A DNA stretch of 64,000 nucleotides from Bog-756 sp963831535 (GCA_963831535.1 CAWHQP010000007.1:124001-188000); one strand, 5' to 3'. Positions 9,036-18,604 are shown, numbered from the stretch's first letter. Numbers and translations are program-made. Notes: generated by a model from the sequence alone, not told the origin.

Positions 9036-10217
9036 ATGAGATTCACGATGAAGCGGGCGGCTGGGACGATCATCGTCGCGGTGGCCCTTCTCGTGGCCAC
9101 CGGGGTCAGTAGCTCGCCCTCCGGCGCCGCAACACCCACGATCAGCGTCTCGTCGTTCGGCCTGAACTTCGCAGCCATGACGCAGCTGAAGGGTCTGGCC
9201 GCGTCGGGGAAGGGCAAGGTCGCCGTGATCCTTCCCGACACCGTCTCGTCGGCCCGGTACACCGAGTTCGATGCCCCGTACTTGAAAGAGGCCTTCACCA
9301 AGGCGGGCCTGAGCTCGTCGAAGTTCACCATCCAGAACGCCCAGGGCAGTGATGCCACCCAGTTGACCGATGCCCAGTCGGCCATCTCCTCGGGGGCCAG
9401 CGTGCTGGTGGTCGACCCGTTGGACTCCGGCGTGGGTACGTCCATCGAGTCCTATGCCAAGTCACACGGTGTGCCCGTCATCGACTACGACCGCCTCACC
9501 TTGGGCGGCAGCCGGAAGTACTACGTGAGCTTCGACAACGTCAAGGTGGGTACACTCATCGGCAACGGGATGGTGTCGTGCATCGCCAACTGGAAGGTGG
9601 CCAAGCCCAAACTGGCCGTCATGGTGGGCTCACCCACCGACAACAACGCCACGCTCTTCGCCCAGGGGTATGACGCGGTGCTGGCACCCAAGTTCAAGTC
9701 GGGGGCGTACGTGAAAGAGGCAACTCCTGCCGGTACCTGGGATCCACCCACCGCGGAGACCGAGTTCCAGCAGGCCCTCACCGCCCACTCGGGCATCAAC
9801 GCCGTGGTCGTGCCCAACGATGAGAACGCCGCACCGATCATCACCTACCTGAAGACGTTGGGAATTCCTGCGAACAAGTTCCCGGTGACCGGTCAGGACG
9901 CCACGCTGGTCGGTATCCAGAACATCATCTCGGGCTATCAGTGCGGGACGGTCTACAAGCCGATCTACCTGGAAGCGCAGGCTGCCGCAGCGCTGGCCCT
10001 GTACCTGAGGGCGGGCAAGCCTGTTCCGGCGTCGCTGGCCAACGGCACGGCCAAGGACACCGTCACGGGTCAGGTGGTGAAGTCGGTGCTGCTCAAGCCC
10101 GAGTACGTGATCCCGACCAATGTCGAGCAGACGGTGGTGAAGGACGGGTTTGTGCCGGCCTCCCAGATCTGTGCCGGTTCCTACGCTGCGGACTGCACCA
10201 AGTACGGGATCAAATGA
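9036..10217 (+). CDS. sugar ABC transporter substrate-binding protein (xylose/ribose type)
   Basis: 393-residue periplasmic-binding-protein-like protein with a Sec signal peptide (about 1-31, ending near SPSGAA). The mature part begins with GKGKVAVILPDT and continues through ARYTEFDAPYLKEAF, a SGASVLVVDPLD strand, and VPVIDYDRLTLGG, the type-I fold of xylose-binding XylF relatives. It would be exported and capture a sugar for the importer. It heads an operon with the ATPase (39-base gap) and the permease. The longer frame to 8940 lacks a start with a ribosome-binding site. The ligand is uncertain between xylose and another pentose or hexose. Confidence 0.88.
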   Translation: MRFTMKRAAGTIIVAVALLVATGVSSSPSGAATPTISVSSFGLNFAAMTQLKGLAASGKGKVAVILPDTVSSARYTEFDAPYLKEAFTKAGLSSSKFTIQNAQGSDATQLTDAQSAISSGASVLVVDPLDSGVGTSIESYAKSHGVPVIDYDRLTLGGSRKYYVSFDNVKVGTLIGNGMVSCIANWKVAKPKLAVMVGSPTDNNATLFAQGYDAVLAPKFKSGAYVKEATPAGTWDPPTAETEFQQALTAHSGINAVVVPNDENAAPIITYLKTLGIPANKFPVTGQDATLVGIQNIISGYQCGTVYKPIYLEAQAAAALALYLRAGKPVPASLANGTAKDTVTGQVVKSVLLKPEYVIPTNVEQTVVKDGFVPASQICAGSYAADCTKYGIK

Positions 10218-10256
10218 TTCGGTGACCCGTCCCGGCGGGCCACCCTCCCCGCGGCC

Positions 10257-11129
10257 ATGACCGCCACCACAGAGCACGGCAGCGACCCGGCACCGGGCGC
10301 GGCCGCCCCTCCGCTACTGAGCCTCCGCGGCGTCACGAAGAGTTTCGGTGCCGTGCAGGCCCTGCGGGGGGTCGATCTGGACATCCTTCCCGGCAAGATC
10401 ACCGCGCTGGTCGGCGACAACGGTGCGGGCAAGTCGACGATGATCAAGACGATCTCGGGCATCTCTGCACCGACGTCCGGCGAGATGCGTTGGAACGGTG
10501 ACGTGATCACTCCGAAGACGCCGAGGGATGCCGACGCCTTGGGGATCGCCACCGTCTACCAGGATCTCGCACTGTGCGACAACCTGGACATCGTCCAGAA
10601 CATGTTCCTTGGACACGAGTTGCTGCGGCACCGGCTGCTTGACGAGACGCAGATGGAGAAGACCGCAAAACAGACGCTCGCCGACCTGTCCGTAACCACC
10701 GTCTCCTCGGTCCGCCAACTGGTCGGCTCGCTCTCCGGCGGTCAGAGGCAGTCGGTGGCGGTGGCCCGCGCGGTGATGCGCGACGCCAGGCTGGTGATCA
10801 TGGATGAGCCGACCGCGGCACTCGGTGTCTCGCAGACCGCCCAGGTCCTCGAGCTGATCCGCAGGCTGGGAGAGCGGGGGATCGCCGTCTTGGTGGTGTC
10901 CCACAACCTCTCGGACGTCTTCTCCGTGGCCGACCGGCTGGCTGTGCTCTACCTGGGCTCGCTGGTCAGCAGCGGACCGATCACCGACTACGACACCCAG
11001 AGTGCGGTGGAGCTGATCACCACCGGACGATCGGCCGCGCCGGATGGGGACACCCGGATCAAGGACCCCGGGATCCATGACCAGAGCCCCGGAGCGATCG
11101 ACTCGAACCTCACAGCGCCGAGGGATTGA
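10257..11129 (+). CDS. sugar ABC transporter ATP-binding protein, single nucleotide-binding domain
   Basis: 290-residue ATPase with Walker A GDNGAGKST (53-61), the Q-loop in TVYQDLALCDNL, signature LSGGQRQ, Walker B LVIMDEPTAAL and the switch His in VVSHNLSDVF. The sequence type is that of RbsA/XylG, but those proteins normally have two nucleotide-binding domains. Here there is one, as in FrcA-like systems, so it must act as a homodimer. It energises the import of the sugar bound by the upstream protein. Its TGA overlaps a TTG that is in frame with the permease. Confidence 0.9.
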   Translation: MTATTEHGSDPAPGAAAPPLLSLRGVTKSFGAVQALRGVDLDILPGKITALVGDNGAGKSTMIKTISGISAPTSGEMRWNGDVITPKTPRDADALGIATVYQDLALCDNLDIVQNMFLGHELLRHRLLDETQMEKTAKQTLADLSVTTVSSVRQLVGSLSGGQRQSVAVARAVMRDARLVIMDEPTAALGVSQTAQVLELIRRLGERGIAVLVVSHNLSDVFSVADRLAVLYLGSLVSSGPITDYDTQSAVELITTGRSAAPDGDTRIKDPGIHDQSPGAIDSNLTAPRD

Positions 11130-11134
11130 CGCCC

Positions 11135-12478
11135 ATGCCACCGCCCGAGACACCGCCCGTCGTCAACCCGCCGGACCCGACCGCCACGCCGGACCCGGCC
11201 ACCTTGTCGACCATCCCCACCTATCCCGAGCCAGGAAGGCTGGGCGGCATCCCCATGCCCGAGAGGACCCCGGAGTCCACCTTCGGCCAGTACGTGGTGG
11301 CCTGGGCCAAGCGGATTCGCTACGGCGAGAGCGGCGTCCTGCCCGTGGTGGGTGGTCTCATCGTCCTCGTGATCATCTTCCAGGTTCAGGACTCGGTCTT
11401 CCTCTCCGCCGGGAACCTGACCAACCTGCTCGTCCAGGGCTCGGTGTTCGTCCTCCTCGGCATGGCCGAGGTCTGGGTTCTCATCCTCGGCGAGATCGAC
11501 CTGTCGGCCGGCTACAACGCCGGCGTGGGCGCGGTGATCACCGCCATCCTGGCCAGCCCGCAACACAATTTCCCCTGGTGGCTGGCCATCATCATCGGGA
11601 TGGTGGCCACCGCGGCCATCGGTGCCCTGTGGGGGGTCTTGGTCATCCGCCTGCACCTCCCGTCGTTCGTGGTCACCCTGGCCGGACTCCTCGGCCTGGA
11701 GGGCCTGTTGCTCTACCTGGTCAACGCCTACGGCTCGGGGGGGACGATCCGCATCACCAGCAGCGTCCTCAACGACATCACCAACGGGAACATGAGCCCA
11801 CTCGCCGGATGGATCATCGGCGTGGCCTCGGTGGCCCTGTTCGCCGCCGCCACCCTCACCCGGGACGGGCGCCGCCGACACAGCGGCCTGGTGGCGCCCC
11901 CCCTGGCCATCACCGTGCTCAAGATCGCCGCCGTGGCCGCTGCCGTCGTCGTGCTTCTGCTGGTGTGCAACACCAACCGGGGGGTACTCGTCCCCCTCCA
12001 GGGTGTGCCCTACGTGGTGCTGGTGATCGCCGGCTTCCTCGTCGTGTACTCGTTCATCCTGGGACGCACTCGGTTCGGGCGCTATCAGTACGCCATCGGC
12101 GGCAATGCCGAGGCGGCCCGGAGGGGAGGGGTGAGCCTCGGTTGGAATCGGGTGTGGGCCTTCACCCTGTCCGGCCTCACCGCAGGGGCCGCCGGCATCG
12201 TGTACGCCTCCCGGCTGGGATCGATCTCCAACAACATCGACGGGGGCCAGTTGGTCCTGTATGCCGTGGCCGCCGCCGTCATCGGTGGGACCAGCCTGTT
12301 CGGCGGCCGGGGAAAGATGGTGCACGCCCTGCTCGGTGCACTGGTCATCGCCACCATCTACAACGGCATGGGCCTCCTGGGGTTGGCCGCCTCCTACCAG
12401 TACATGGTCACCGCACTGGTCCTGCTGGCCGCGGTGACGATCGACGCGCTGGCCCGCCGCGGCCGTGTCGCCACCTGA
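11135..12478 (+). CDS. sugar ABC transporter permease (BPD_transp_2 / XylH type)
   Basis: 447-residue polytopic membrane protein. A Pro/Thr-rich cytoplasmic N-terminus (about 1-65) precedes about ten membrane helices. The family marker EIDLSAGYNAG and a late IGGTSLFGGRGK loop are typical of ribose/xylose permeases. It forms the channel of the importer encoded by the preceding genes. ATG 11135 with GAGGGA nine bases upstream is preferred; a TTG at 11126 overlapping the ATPase stop codon is an alternative. Confidence 0.9.
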   Translation: MPPPETPPVVNPPDPTATPDPATLSTIPTYPEPGRLGGIPMPERTPESTFGQYVVAWAKRIRYGESGVLPVVGGLIVLVIIFQVQDSVFLSAGNLTNLLVQGSVFVLLGMAEVWVLILGEIDLSAGYNAGVGAVITAILASPQHNFPWWLAIIIGMVATAAIGALWGVLVIRLHLPSFVVTLAGLLGLEGLLLYLVNAYGSGGTIRITSSVLNDITNGNMSPLAGWIIGVASVALFAAATLTRDGRRRHSGLVAPPLAITVLKIAAVAAAVVVLLLVCNTNRGVLVPLQGVPYVVLVIAGFLVVYSFILGRTRFGRYQYAIGGNAEAARRGGVSLGWNRVWAFTLSGLTAGAAGIVYASRLGSISNNIDGGQLVLYAVAAAVIGGTSLFGGRGKMVHALLGALVIATIYNGMGLLGLAASYQYMVTALVLLAAVTIDALARRGRVAT

Positions 12479-12754
12479 GCCGGGACGGCGAAGGCACCGT
12501 CCTCCGGTCCGAGCTGCGCCAGGGATCCCCGGCCGAGCCACCCGGCTGCTCGTGCCGACGAATGACCCATGGCGGTGCTGAGCTCCGTGTCATCGGCTCT
12601 CCGGCCACCCACGACGCTCTCGTCGACGAGCCCGAAGACAGCTCCCTACGTCGCCGGTGACCGGAGTCGGCGGCTTGACAGTACGTCCGGAGCCATGCCG
12701 GACCGGGCACCGGTAGGTTTCGGAGCGAACGACGGCGATCCACGGGGAGAAGCG

Positions 12755-13303
12755 ATGACGGCACGGCTCGACGTACTCACGATTGGCTACGCCGATGATC
12801 GAGTGGCCAGCACCGTGACGCTGATCCGGGACTCCGACTCGGTCGTGGTGATCGACCCCGGGATGGTCGCCGACCGGGAGCTGATTCTTGCCCCTCTGCG
12901 TTCCCTCGGCGTCAAGCCCGCCCAGGTCACCGACGTGGTCTTCAGCCATCACCATCCCGACCACACCCTCAACGCCGCCCTGTTTCTCGAAGCCAGGTTC
13001 CACGACCACTGGGCGATCTACCAGGACGACGTGTGGACGGACAGGCCCGCCGACCGCTACCAGATCTCGCCATCGGTCGAGTTGCGCTCGACACCCGGTC
13101 ATACGGCTGAGGACATCTCGACCCTCGTGCATACCGATGCGGGACTGGTGGTGTGCACCCACCTGTGGTGGTCGGCCGAGGGACCGGAAGCCGATCCACT
13201 GGCCGTCGATCAGGAGCAACTGGAGCGTTCGCGGGCCAGGGTGTTGGCCCTCCATCCCACACTGATCGTCCCCGGTCACGGCAGTCCGTTCGCGCCCGAA
13301 TGA
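12755..13303 (+). CDS. metallo-beta-lactamase-fold hydrolase (MBLAC1-like)
   Basis: 182-residue MBL-fold protein. The metal motif HxHxDH is H65-x-H67-x-D69-H70; further ligands are His116 in STPGHT and His175 in VPGHGSPF. The Asp normally found after the penultimate strand is not obvious. It is short, like MBLAC1 and other minimal members. The substrate is unknown. ATG 12755 follows GGGGAGAAG. It lies downstream of the sugar importer but 276 bases away, so it is probably transcribed separately. Confidence 0.82.
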   Translation: MTARLDVLTIGYADDRVASTVTLIRDSDSVVVIDPGMVADRELILAPLRSLGVKPAQVTDVVFSHHHPDHTLNAALFLEARFHDHWAIYQDDVWTDRPADRYQISPSVELRSTPGHTAEDISTLVHTDAGLVVCTHLWWSAEGPEADPLAVDQEQLERSRARVLALHPTLIVPGHGSPFAPE

Positions 13304-13424
13304 TGCTGCTGCGGCGGCCCAGGAGAAGCGGGATCGATTCATCGACACGTTCCCACCTCCGGATTCGAGGAGTGGTCGCCGATACTCGGGGCGATCCCGG
13401 GACCGCATCGCTGAGCGACCTCGT

Positions 13425-14894
13425 TCAGAGGACCTCGGCGATCATCGTCTCGGACACCGCCTCGTGGGATTGGTCGTCACCCTCGGGGCGCTGGTCCGTG
13501 GAGACCGTTCCCTTGAGGATGAGGGAGCCGACCACCAGTCCGACGACCACGCTTCCGAGGGCGATGGCGAAGGCCAGACGGTAGCCACCGTCCAGAGCGA
13601 GTGGGACCGGACTGCCGTGGGCGAGCAGGGTAACCGTGCGGCTGCTGGACACCGCCCCCAGCACCGCCACCGAGAGTGCGGCCGACACCTGCTGGGATAC
13701 GTTCACGATTCCCGAGCCGATTCCGGCGTCCTTGGCGGGGACATTGGCCAACGCCATGGTGAGCAACGGCGTGAACGCCGTTGCCGCACCCAGGCCCACC
13801 AGCAGCACAGCCAGGAACAGATGCGGGAAGTAAGCCGTATGCACGCCTGAGGTGATGAACAGGGTGAGGCCCCCGCTCAGAACGGCGAGCCCGAGGAGGG
13901 CTGTCAGCTTCGGCTGCAATCGACCCATGATCCGGGTGGTCAGCCCGGCGGACATCAGGGCCACGCACAGGGTCTGGGGCAGGAAGGCCAGACCGGTCCG
14001 AATCGGGTCGTATCCGAGAACGTGCTGGAAGTACAGCACCCCGATGAAGAAGGTGCTGTACATGCCGACGACCATCAGTCCTCGCACCAGACTCGAATTG
14101 AGGAGGCCCGGGGAGCGCATCACCGGAAGCGGCATCATCGGTGTGGCCAGTCGGCTCTCGACGACCAGGAAGGTGACGATGACCACGATGGCCGCCGCGC
14201 CGAAGGCCAGGGTGTGGGTCGAGCTCCATCCGTACTGGCTCGAGCTCACGATGGTGTAGACGGCCAGCATCAGTCCAGCCGTGCTCAGGATGGCTCCGGC
14301 AATGTCCAAACCGGCTCGGTACCCGATTCCGGTGTTCTCCTCGATCAGCGCCGTGCCCGCGATGAAGGTGGCCACGCCGATGGGGATATTGATGAAGAAG
14401 ATCCAGTGCCAGCTGAGCGCCTGGGTCACGTACCCGCCGACCAGAAGGCCCAGGGATCCGCCGCCCACGGCGACGATGATGTACGAGCTCATGGCCTTGG
14501 CCCGCTCACGGGGGACCGGGAAGTCGGCAACGATGATGGCCAGGATCACCGAGGAGGACAGCGCTGCTCCGAGCCCTTGGACGAACCGCGCCGAGATGAG
14601 CAGGATCTGACTGTTGGCGGCGCCGCAGGCCAACGAGGCCAAGGTGAACAAGGCCACCCCGATCAGGAAGACCTTCTTACGGCCGAAGAGGTCCCCCAGC
14701 CGTCCGGCCAGCAGGAGTGAGCCGGCGAACGTGATGAGATAGGCATCGATCACCCAGGCCAGCGAGGCCTGCGAGAAGTGCAGGTCGCGCTGGATGGTCG
14801 GCAGTGCCACGTTGACGATCGTCTGGTCCAGGATGTTCATCAACATCGCGAAGCAGACGACGATGAGCGCAATCCACCTGCGGCGTTCTCGCAC
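13425..14894 (-). CDS. MFS drug exporter, DHA2 (EmrB/QacA) type
   Basis: 489-residue transporter with about 14 membrane helices. Motif C-like LDQTIVNVALPTI in helix 1 and GRLGDLFGRKK between helices 2 and 3 (motif A) identify the DHA2 drug:proton antiporter group. It likely expels a toxic compound. It is divergent from a MarR regulator with an operator between them, so it is probably the regulated target. The GTG at 14894 has no ribosome-binding site. A perfect AAGGAG (14925-14930, minus strand) sits six bases from an in-frame ATA at 14918, eight codons upstream. Confidence 0.9.
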   Translation of the reverse strand: MRERRRWIALIVVCFAMLMNILDQTIVNVALPTIQRDLHFSQASLAWVIDAYLITFAGSLLLAGRLGDLFGRKKVFLIGVALFTLASLACGAANSQILLISARFVQGLGAALSSSVILAIIVADFPVPRERAKAMSSYIIVAVGGGSLGLLVGGYVTQALSWHWIFFINIPIGVATFIAGTALIEENTGIGYRAGLDIAGAILSTAGLMLAVYTIVSSSQYGWSSTHTLAFGAAAIVVIVTFLVVESRLATPMMPLPVMRSPGLLNSSLVRGLMVVGMYSTFFIGVLYFQHVLGYDPIRTGLAFLPQTLCVALMSAGLTTRIMGRLQPKLTALLGLAVLSGGLTLFITSGVHTAYFPHLFLAVLLVGLGAATAFTPLLTMALANVPAKDAGIGSGIVNVSQQVSAALSVAVLGAVSSSRTVTLLAHGSPVPLALDGGYRLAFAIALGSVVVGLVVGSLILKGTVSTDQRPEGDDQSHEAVSETMIAEVL

Positions 14895-14952
14895 AAATGA
14901 CGTGAGGGACGTGGGTATGGCGTGCTCCTTGCCTGCGGTCGGATTCGAGTTT

Positions 14953-14982
14953 CACTAGGTATTGATAGTCACTACCTTAGTG
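14953..14982. promoter_or_regulatory. MarR-type operator between the MFS and marR genes
   Basis: Inverted repeat CACTAGGTA (14953-14961) and TACCTTAGTG (14973-14982), one base imperfect, with a nested perfect palindrome TAGTCACTA (14966-14974). It lies in the divergent promoter region between the exporter and its presumed MarR repressor. Binding is inferred. Confidence 0.6.
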
Positions 14983-15016
14983 AGTGTCAAGCCAGCGGGA
15001 TAGTAGGTCGATCGGC

Positions 15017-15022
15017 TACAAT
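15017..15022 (+). promoter_or_regulatory. -10 element of marR giving a leaderless transcript
   Basis: TACAAT ends six bases before the ATG at 15029, so the predicted transcription start coincides with the start codon. No Shine-Dalgarno sequence precedes the ATG, consistent with leaderless translation. No convincing -35 hexamer is visible. Confidence 0.45.
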
Positions 15023-15028
15023 ACGGCC

Positions 15029-15457
15029 ATGTCGACCACGACGACGCCGGGAGTGACGGTGCTATTGACCCAGCTCTCGCGAGTCGTCTACCGGCGGACG
15101 TCCGAGGACCTCTTGGGGATGCGACTGAAAGAGTTCGTGATGCTCGCCCATCTGCATGAGCACAACCCCATCCCGCAACAGGATCTCGGTGAGATGCTGT
15201 GCATCGATGCCAACAATCTGGTGCTTCTCCTGAACGAACTCGAATCGAGGGGGTTCGCCTACCGGCGCCGCGATCCGGCCGACCGCCGACGACACCTCGT
15301 CGAGATCACCGACGAGGGAGTGATCGCGCTCGAAAACGCCGAACGCGGAATCGAGCATGCCGAAGACGAGGTGCTGGCGTCACTCTCCGGTCGGGAGCGA
15401 GAAGAGCTTCAGGACTTGCTGACCAAGGCACTGGCGGGGACGCCCCCGGCGAGATGA
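15029..15457 (+). CDS. MarR-family transcriptional regulator
   Basis: 142-residue winged-helix protein. Helices with MRLKEFVMLAHL, PIPQQDLGEML (first helix of the HTH), CIDANNLVLLLNELESRGF (recognition helix) and a wing RRDPADRRRHLVEITDEG give the typical MarR pattern. It most likely represses the divergent MFS exporter by binding the palindrome between them and is released by a small ligand. The transcript appears leaderless. Confidence 0.88.
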   Translation: MSTTTTPGVTVLLTQLSRVVYRRTSEDLLGMRLKEFVMLAHLHEHNPIPQQDLGEMLCIDANNLVLLLNELESRGFAYRRRDPADRRRHLVEITDEGVIALENAERGIEHAEDEVLASLSGREREELQDLLTKALAGTPPAR

Positions 15458-15941
15458 TTCCAAACGGGTAGCCGGCTCTGTCCTCTGGCTAACAACAGGT
15501 GAAGGGGAGCGGACCATCCGAGACCTTTGCGTCGTCGGGACCTGACGTACGACCCCGACACCTGCATCGGGTCGTCCGCTCGGCCGTCACCGGTCGAACC
15601 CGTCGCGAAATACCCACCCCGTCACTGCCGTCATCCTGGCCCGCATCTCTGTGGACGAGAACAACGGGGGCCGGGCCTCGGAACTGCGCAGCCCCTGTCC
15701 GCCCCATAACCGACGCTGGCGGTACCGGCGATGTCGGCATCATTGGCCTCCCTGCCCACCCGAGGACGAACAAGCTCCGAGTTCCACGTGCCCATTGCCG
15801 CCGAATCCGCACGACGGACCCGTTCCACCCCAGTGTTCGGTTGGCGGACATCGGCCATGGCGGATAGGGCCCATGGGTCAGAGCTCCGCGATGGACCGTG
15901 GCACGGAAGCATGAGTCGTTCCTGCTCGCCACTACGGAGGA
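15458..15941. other. 484-base interval without a recognisable gene
   Basis: Open frames here overlap one another on both strands with no ribosome-binding sites. One short stretch near 15627-15660 reads AVILARISVDENNGG, which weakly recalls the N-terminus of a serine recombinase but has no continuation. The neighbourhood carries IS remnants, so this is probably mobile-element debris. Confidence 0.35.
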
Positions 15942-16454
15942 CTATGACTGCGCAGTCTCCTGGTCGAAAGCGCCGACAACGAGTAACCACGCGGCGGTAA
16001 TCATGTAACACGTATTGGAAACGAGAGCTACCGCCGCGATATAGAGTCCGGCGATGTACCCGAAAAAGAACAGCGCCGCACCGATCATCTCCGCCATGTG
16101 TATGAGGCTTCCTCCCACGATGCGAGAGATCTTTAACTCACCGCTCATCCGGATGGCCCTGCTGTAGCCTTTGACAAAAATGGCGGCCGAAATACCAGAG
16201 ACTACGAACAGTTCTGCGCCTATCGACCGATAGTTCTGAGGTCCCATAAGCACCAGGGCACAACGCATGAACACGAGAGCGAGACCGGTCAGTGTGTTGA
16301 TAGCTCGATAGCGATGGGTTGCGTCGATGGCGATTGCCCTGAGGTTGAGTGACATCGCCACAAAAACCAAGCCGGTGAGCGTGACCGCTCCGGTTCCGAC
16401 CAGAAGAAAGAAATCGGTCCATTGCCCGAGCCTAAAAATGGCGGCTGCGACCAT
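15942..16454 (-). CDS. small integral membrane protein of unknown function
   Basis: 170 residues with four to five hydrophobic helices (FFLLVGTGAVTLTGLVFVAM, then AINTLTGLALVFMRCALVL, ELFVVSGISAAIFV, and two further segments near the C-terminus). No catalytic motif is visible. Its base composition looks lower in GC than neighbouring genes, which together with nearby IS sequences suggests acquisition. ATG 16454 is preceded at six bases by TACAAT, so the mRNA may be leaderless; an upstream in-frame ATG at 16481 is less likely. Confidence 0.6.
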   Translation of the reverse strand: MVAAAIFRLGQWTDFFLLVGTGAVTLTGLVFVAMSLNLRAIAIDATHRYRAINTLTGLALVFMRCALVLMGPQNYRSIGAELFVVSGISAAIFVKGYSRAIRMSGELKISRIVGGSLIHMAEMIGAALFFFGYIAGLYIAAVALVSNTCYMITAAWLLVVGAFDQETAQS

Positions 16455-16538
16455 GACTGAATTGTAACAAGCAGCGGTCAATAGCTTGGTCTCGGCTTAT
16501 CACGCCGACATGCGGGCTGGCTCGGTCAACTTGGCCAA

Positions 16539-16898
16539 CTACTGCGCCTCGATAAGGCCGTGACGGAGAAGCACCCGGTAGACGGCCGAGGCCGATGATA
16601 GGGGCGTCACGCCCTCCGTCTCTAGCCGGCGGCGGAGGGTGATCTGACCCCAGGCGGGGTGTTCTGGTCGCAGTTCGAGGACCCCGGACTCGACTGTGGC
16701 GGGCAGGAGCGGGGACGAACTCGGACGGTGGGACCGATCGGCCAGCACCGGCAACCCACCACTCTCATAACGGGCCAGCCAGGTGTGCATGCTCTGGCGA
16801 CTCACGCCATAGGCCTCCGCCACCTCCTGCACGCTGTTGCCGTCCCTGATCGCTCCGAGGACTGCGTCATGCCGTCGCTCCATCTTGCTGAGCTCCAC
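16539..16898 (-). pseudogene. IS481-like transposase remnant (HTH part only)
   Basis: 119 codons encoding the N-terminal helix-turn-helix region of an IS481-type transposase: VAEAYGVSRQSMHTWLARYE followed by LADRSHRPSSSP and HPAWGQITLRRRLETEGV. It stops at LIEAQ, where intact relatives of about 320-400 residues continue into the DDE integrase core. The core is absent, so the gene cannot encode an active transposase. The GTG at 16898 is the likely original start. A promoter-like sequence and an IS-end-like sequence lie just upstream. Confidence 0.75.
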
Positions 16899-16951
16899 GA
16901 TCCCTCGGCCACCTCCTTTGCTCCTGCGAGCGCAGCTCGTTGGGGCCGAGG

Positions 16952-16979
16952 TGTCTAGCATCAACCGGAACTGTGTCAA
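16952..16979 (-). promoter_or_regulatory. promoter-like end of the IS481 remnant
   Basis: On the minus strand TTGACA (16979-16974), a 16-base spacer and TAGACA (16957-16952) point toward the truncated transposase. The surrounding sequence with CAACCGGAACTGTG resembles the terminal repeat of actinobacterial IS481 elements (recalled, not aligned). Confidence 0.4.
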
Positions 16980-17053
16980 GCGCCAGTGCCGAGGAGGTAT
17001 GGGCCACCGCCCGCGAGCCGGTATCGACCCCAATGGATGTTCCCCTGTTCCAA

Positions 17054-18604
17054 TCACCGGTTCCGGTTGCCGAGACCCACGATCTGGGGCAGGAATGCCG
17101 GCGCCAGCAGTTCGGTGGGAGCAACGCTACTCAGGTGCACCCCGTCGGTGCCCCGGGCCTCGATGTCATCGACTGTCTGGGCGTACTGGTCGTTGGGATC
17201 CAGGAGGCCATGGAGGTCCATCACTTGGGCGCCGGGCACCTTGGCAATGAGCGAATTGTAGGTGTCGACCACGTCGTTAGGCGTGCCGTTGGCGAAGTAC
17301 GGGGCGCTCAGAAACACCAGGCTGGCCCCGTAGGAATGGACCAGCGCGGCCAATTGGGCCAACTGGCCGGAGACCTCGGACTGAAAGCTAGGCGTGCGGA
17401 GCGAGACCCACTGGTTGTCGTACAGCCACTGTTGACTCTCCCAGTAGCCGGACAGCACCACCACCACGTTGGGGTGCGAGAGGGCCAGCTCCCGTTCCAG
17501 CTGCTGCTGCCAACTCATACAGGCGGACCACGGCGGCCCGGGCGACGCCGTCCACGAGGAGATCTCCGTGGCGCCGACAACACCGATTCCGCACCCCACA
17601 ACTCCACCGTTCTCCACCCACGCCCCGTACTGCTGCTCCACTGTGGCCCAGCCCTCCGCGGTCTGAACACTCAGACTGTCCCCACTCAGCAAAACCCGCG
17701 TCGGGCCAGTCACGCTGACCTGAGAGCCTTGGGCCAGGAACATCCCGGTGACCGTGAGCGGTGGCGTTGAACTGAACAGCGAGGCGTACTCGGGAGGGTG
17801 GAGATCACTGGTCGAGTTGCCCTCGTACTGGGCGTCACCAAAGGTGAACACCCCGCCGTCCTCGCCGACCAGCAGGTAGCCGTTCCCGTCGGGCGTGGCC
17901 ACGATGGAGGTGACGGGTGCGGCCAAAGAAAGGTCACCGGCCGAGCCAAAGAAGCGGGCATCTCCGAAGGAGAAGACCCCGCCATCGGCGGCCACCAGCC
18001 AGTAGCCTCCTCCATCGGCGCTGGCGGCCATGCCCACGATGGGCTGATTGAGATGCGTGCCCCCCATCGACCCGAAGAACCGGGCGTCGCCAAAAGAGAA
18101 GATCCCACCATCCGATGCGACGAGCCAATAGCCGCCCCCGTCGGCGCTGGCGGCCATGCCCACGACGGGCTGATTGAGATGCGTGCCCCCCATCGACCCG
18201 AAGAACCGGGCGTCGCCAAAAGAGAAGATCCCACCGTCCGATGCGACGACCCAATAGCCGCCCCCGTCTGCGCTCGCGGCCATGCCCACGATCGGCTGGT
18301 TGAGGTGCGTGCCCCCCATCGATCCGAAGAAGGCGGCGTCCCCGTAGTTGAACACCCCGCCATCTGCGGCCACCAACCAGTAGCCGGCTCGGGCCGGCGT
18401 GGGAGTTGCTCCCACCACCGGCTGGTTCAGGGCTTGGTGGTAACGATCCCCAGCGTAGAGTGCTCCGCCAAACGTCGAGACCTCTCCCGCCACGTTCACC
18501 AGGGCATAGCCTCCGGTCCGGAGGGGGGGAGTGGCTGCACCGGCGACCCCCGGCCTCCCCGGAGTGATCGCTGTCCCGCCGGTCGTGGTCAGCAGGACAG
18601 CTAG
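17054..18604 (-). pseudogene. 3' part of secreted SGNH hydrolase with repeat domain, split by IS1380 element
   Basis: The larger piece of a gene interrupted at CTAG 18601-18604. Encoded in order are a linker, three and a half copies of a 42-residue GYWxVAxDGGxFxFGDAxFFGSMGG repeat (probable beta-propeller blades), and an SGNH/GDSL hydrolase domain with block I LLSGDSLS, a VVVVLSGYWE strand and block V GTDGVHLS. The block III Asn (GxND) is not seen. Joined to the 5' piece at 20269-20338 it forms one 538-residue frame with a signal peptide. As it stands it lacks a start and export signal; an in-frame GTG at 18499 could give a cytosolic fragment. Confidence 0.85.
17990..18400. repeat. 126-bp tandem repeats in the SGNH/repeat gene
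   Basis: Three consecutive units of 126 bp (42 codons) plus a partial one. The units beginning at 18015 and 18141 differ by only a few bases, indicating recent duplication or gene conversion within the coding repeat. Confidence 0.8.

Noticed and set aside
15621..15665. Possible serine recombinase N-terminus
   Set aside because: Only about 15 residues resemble the family, with no catalytic-domain continuation in any frame.
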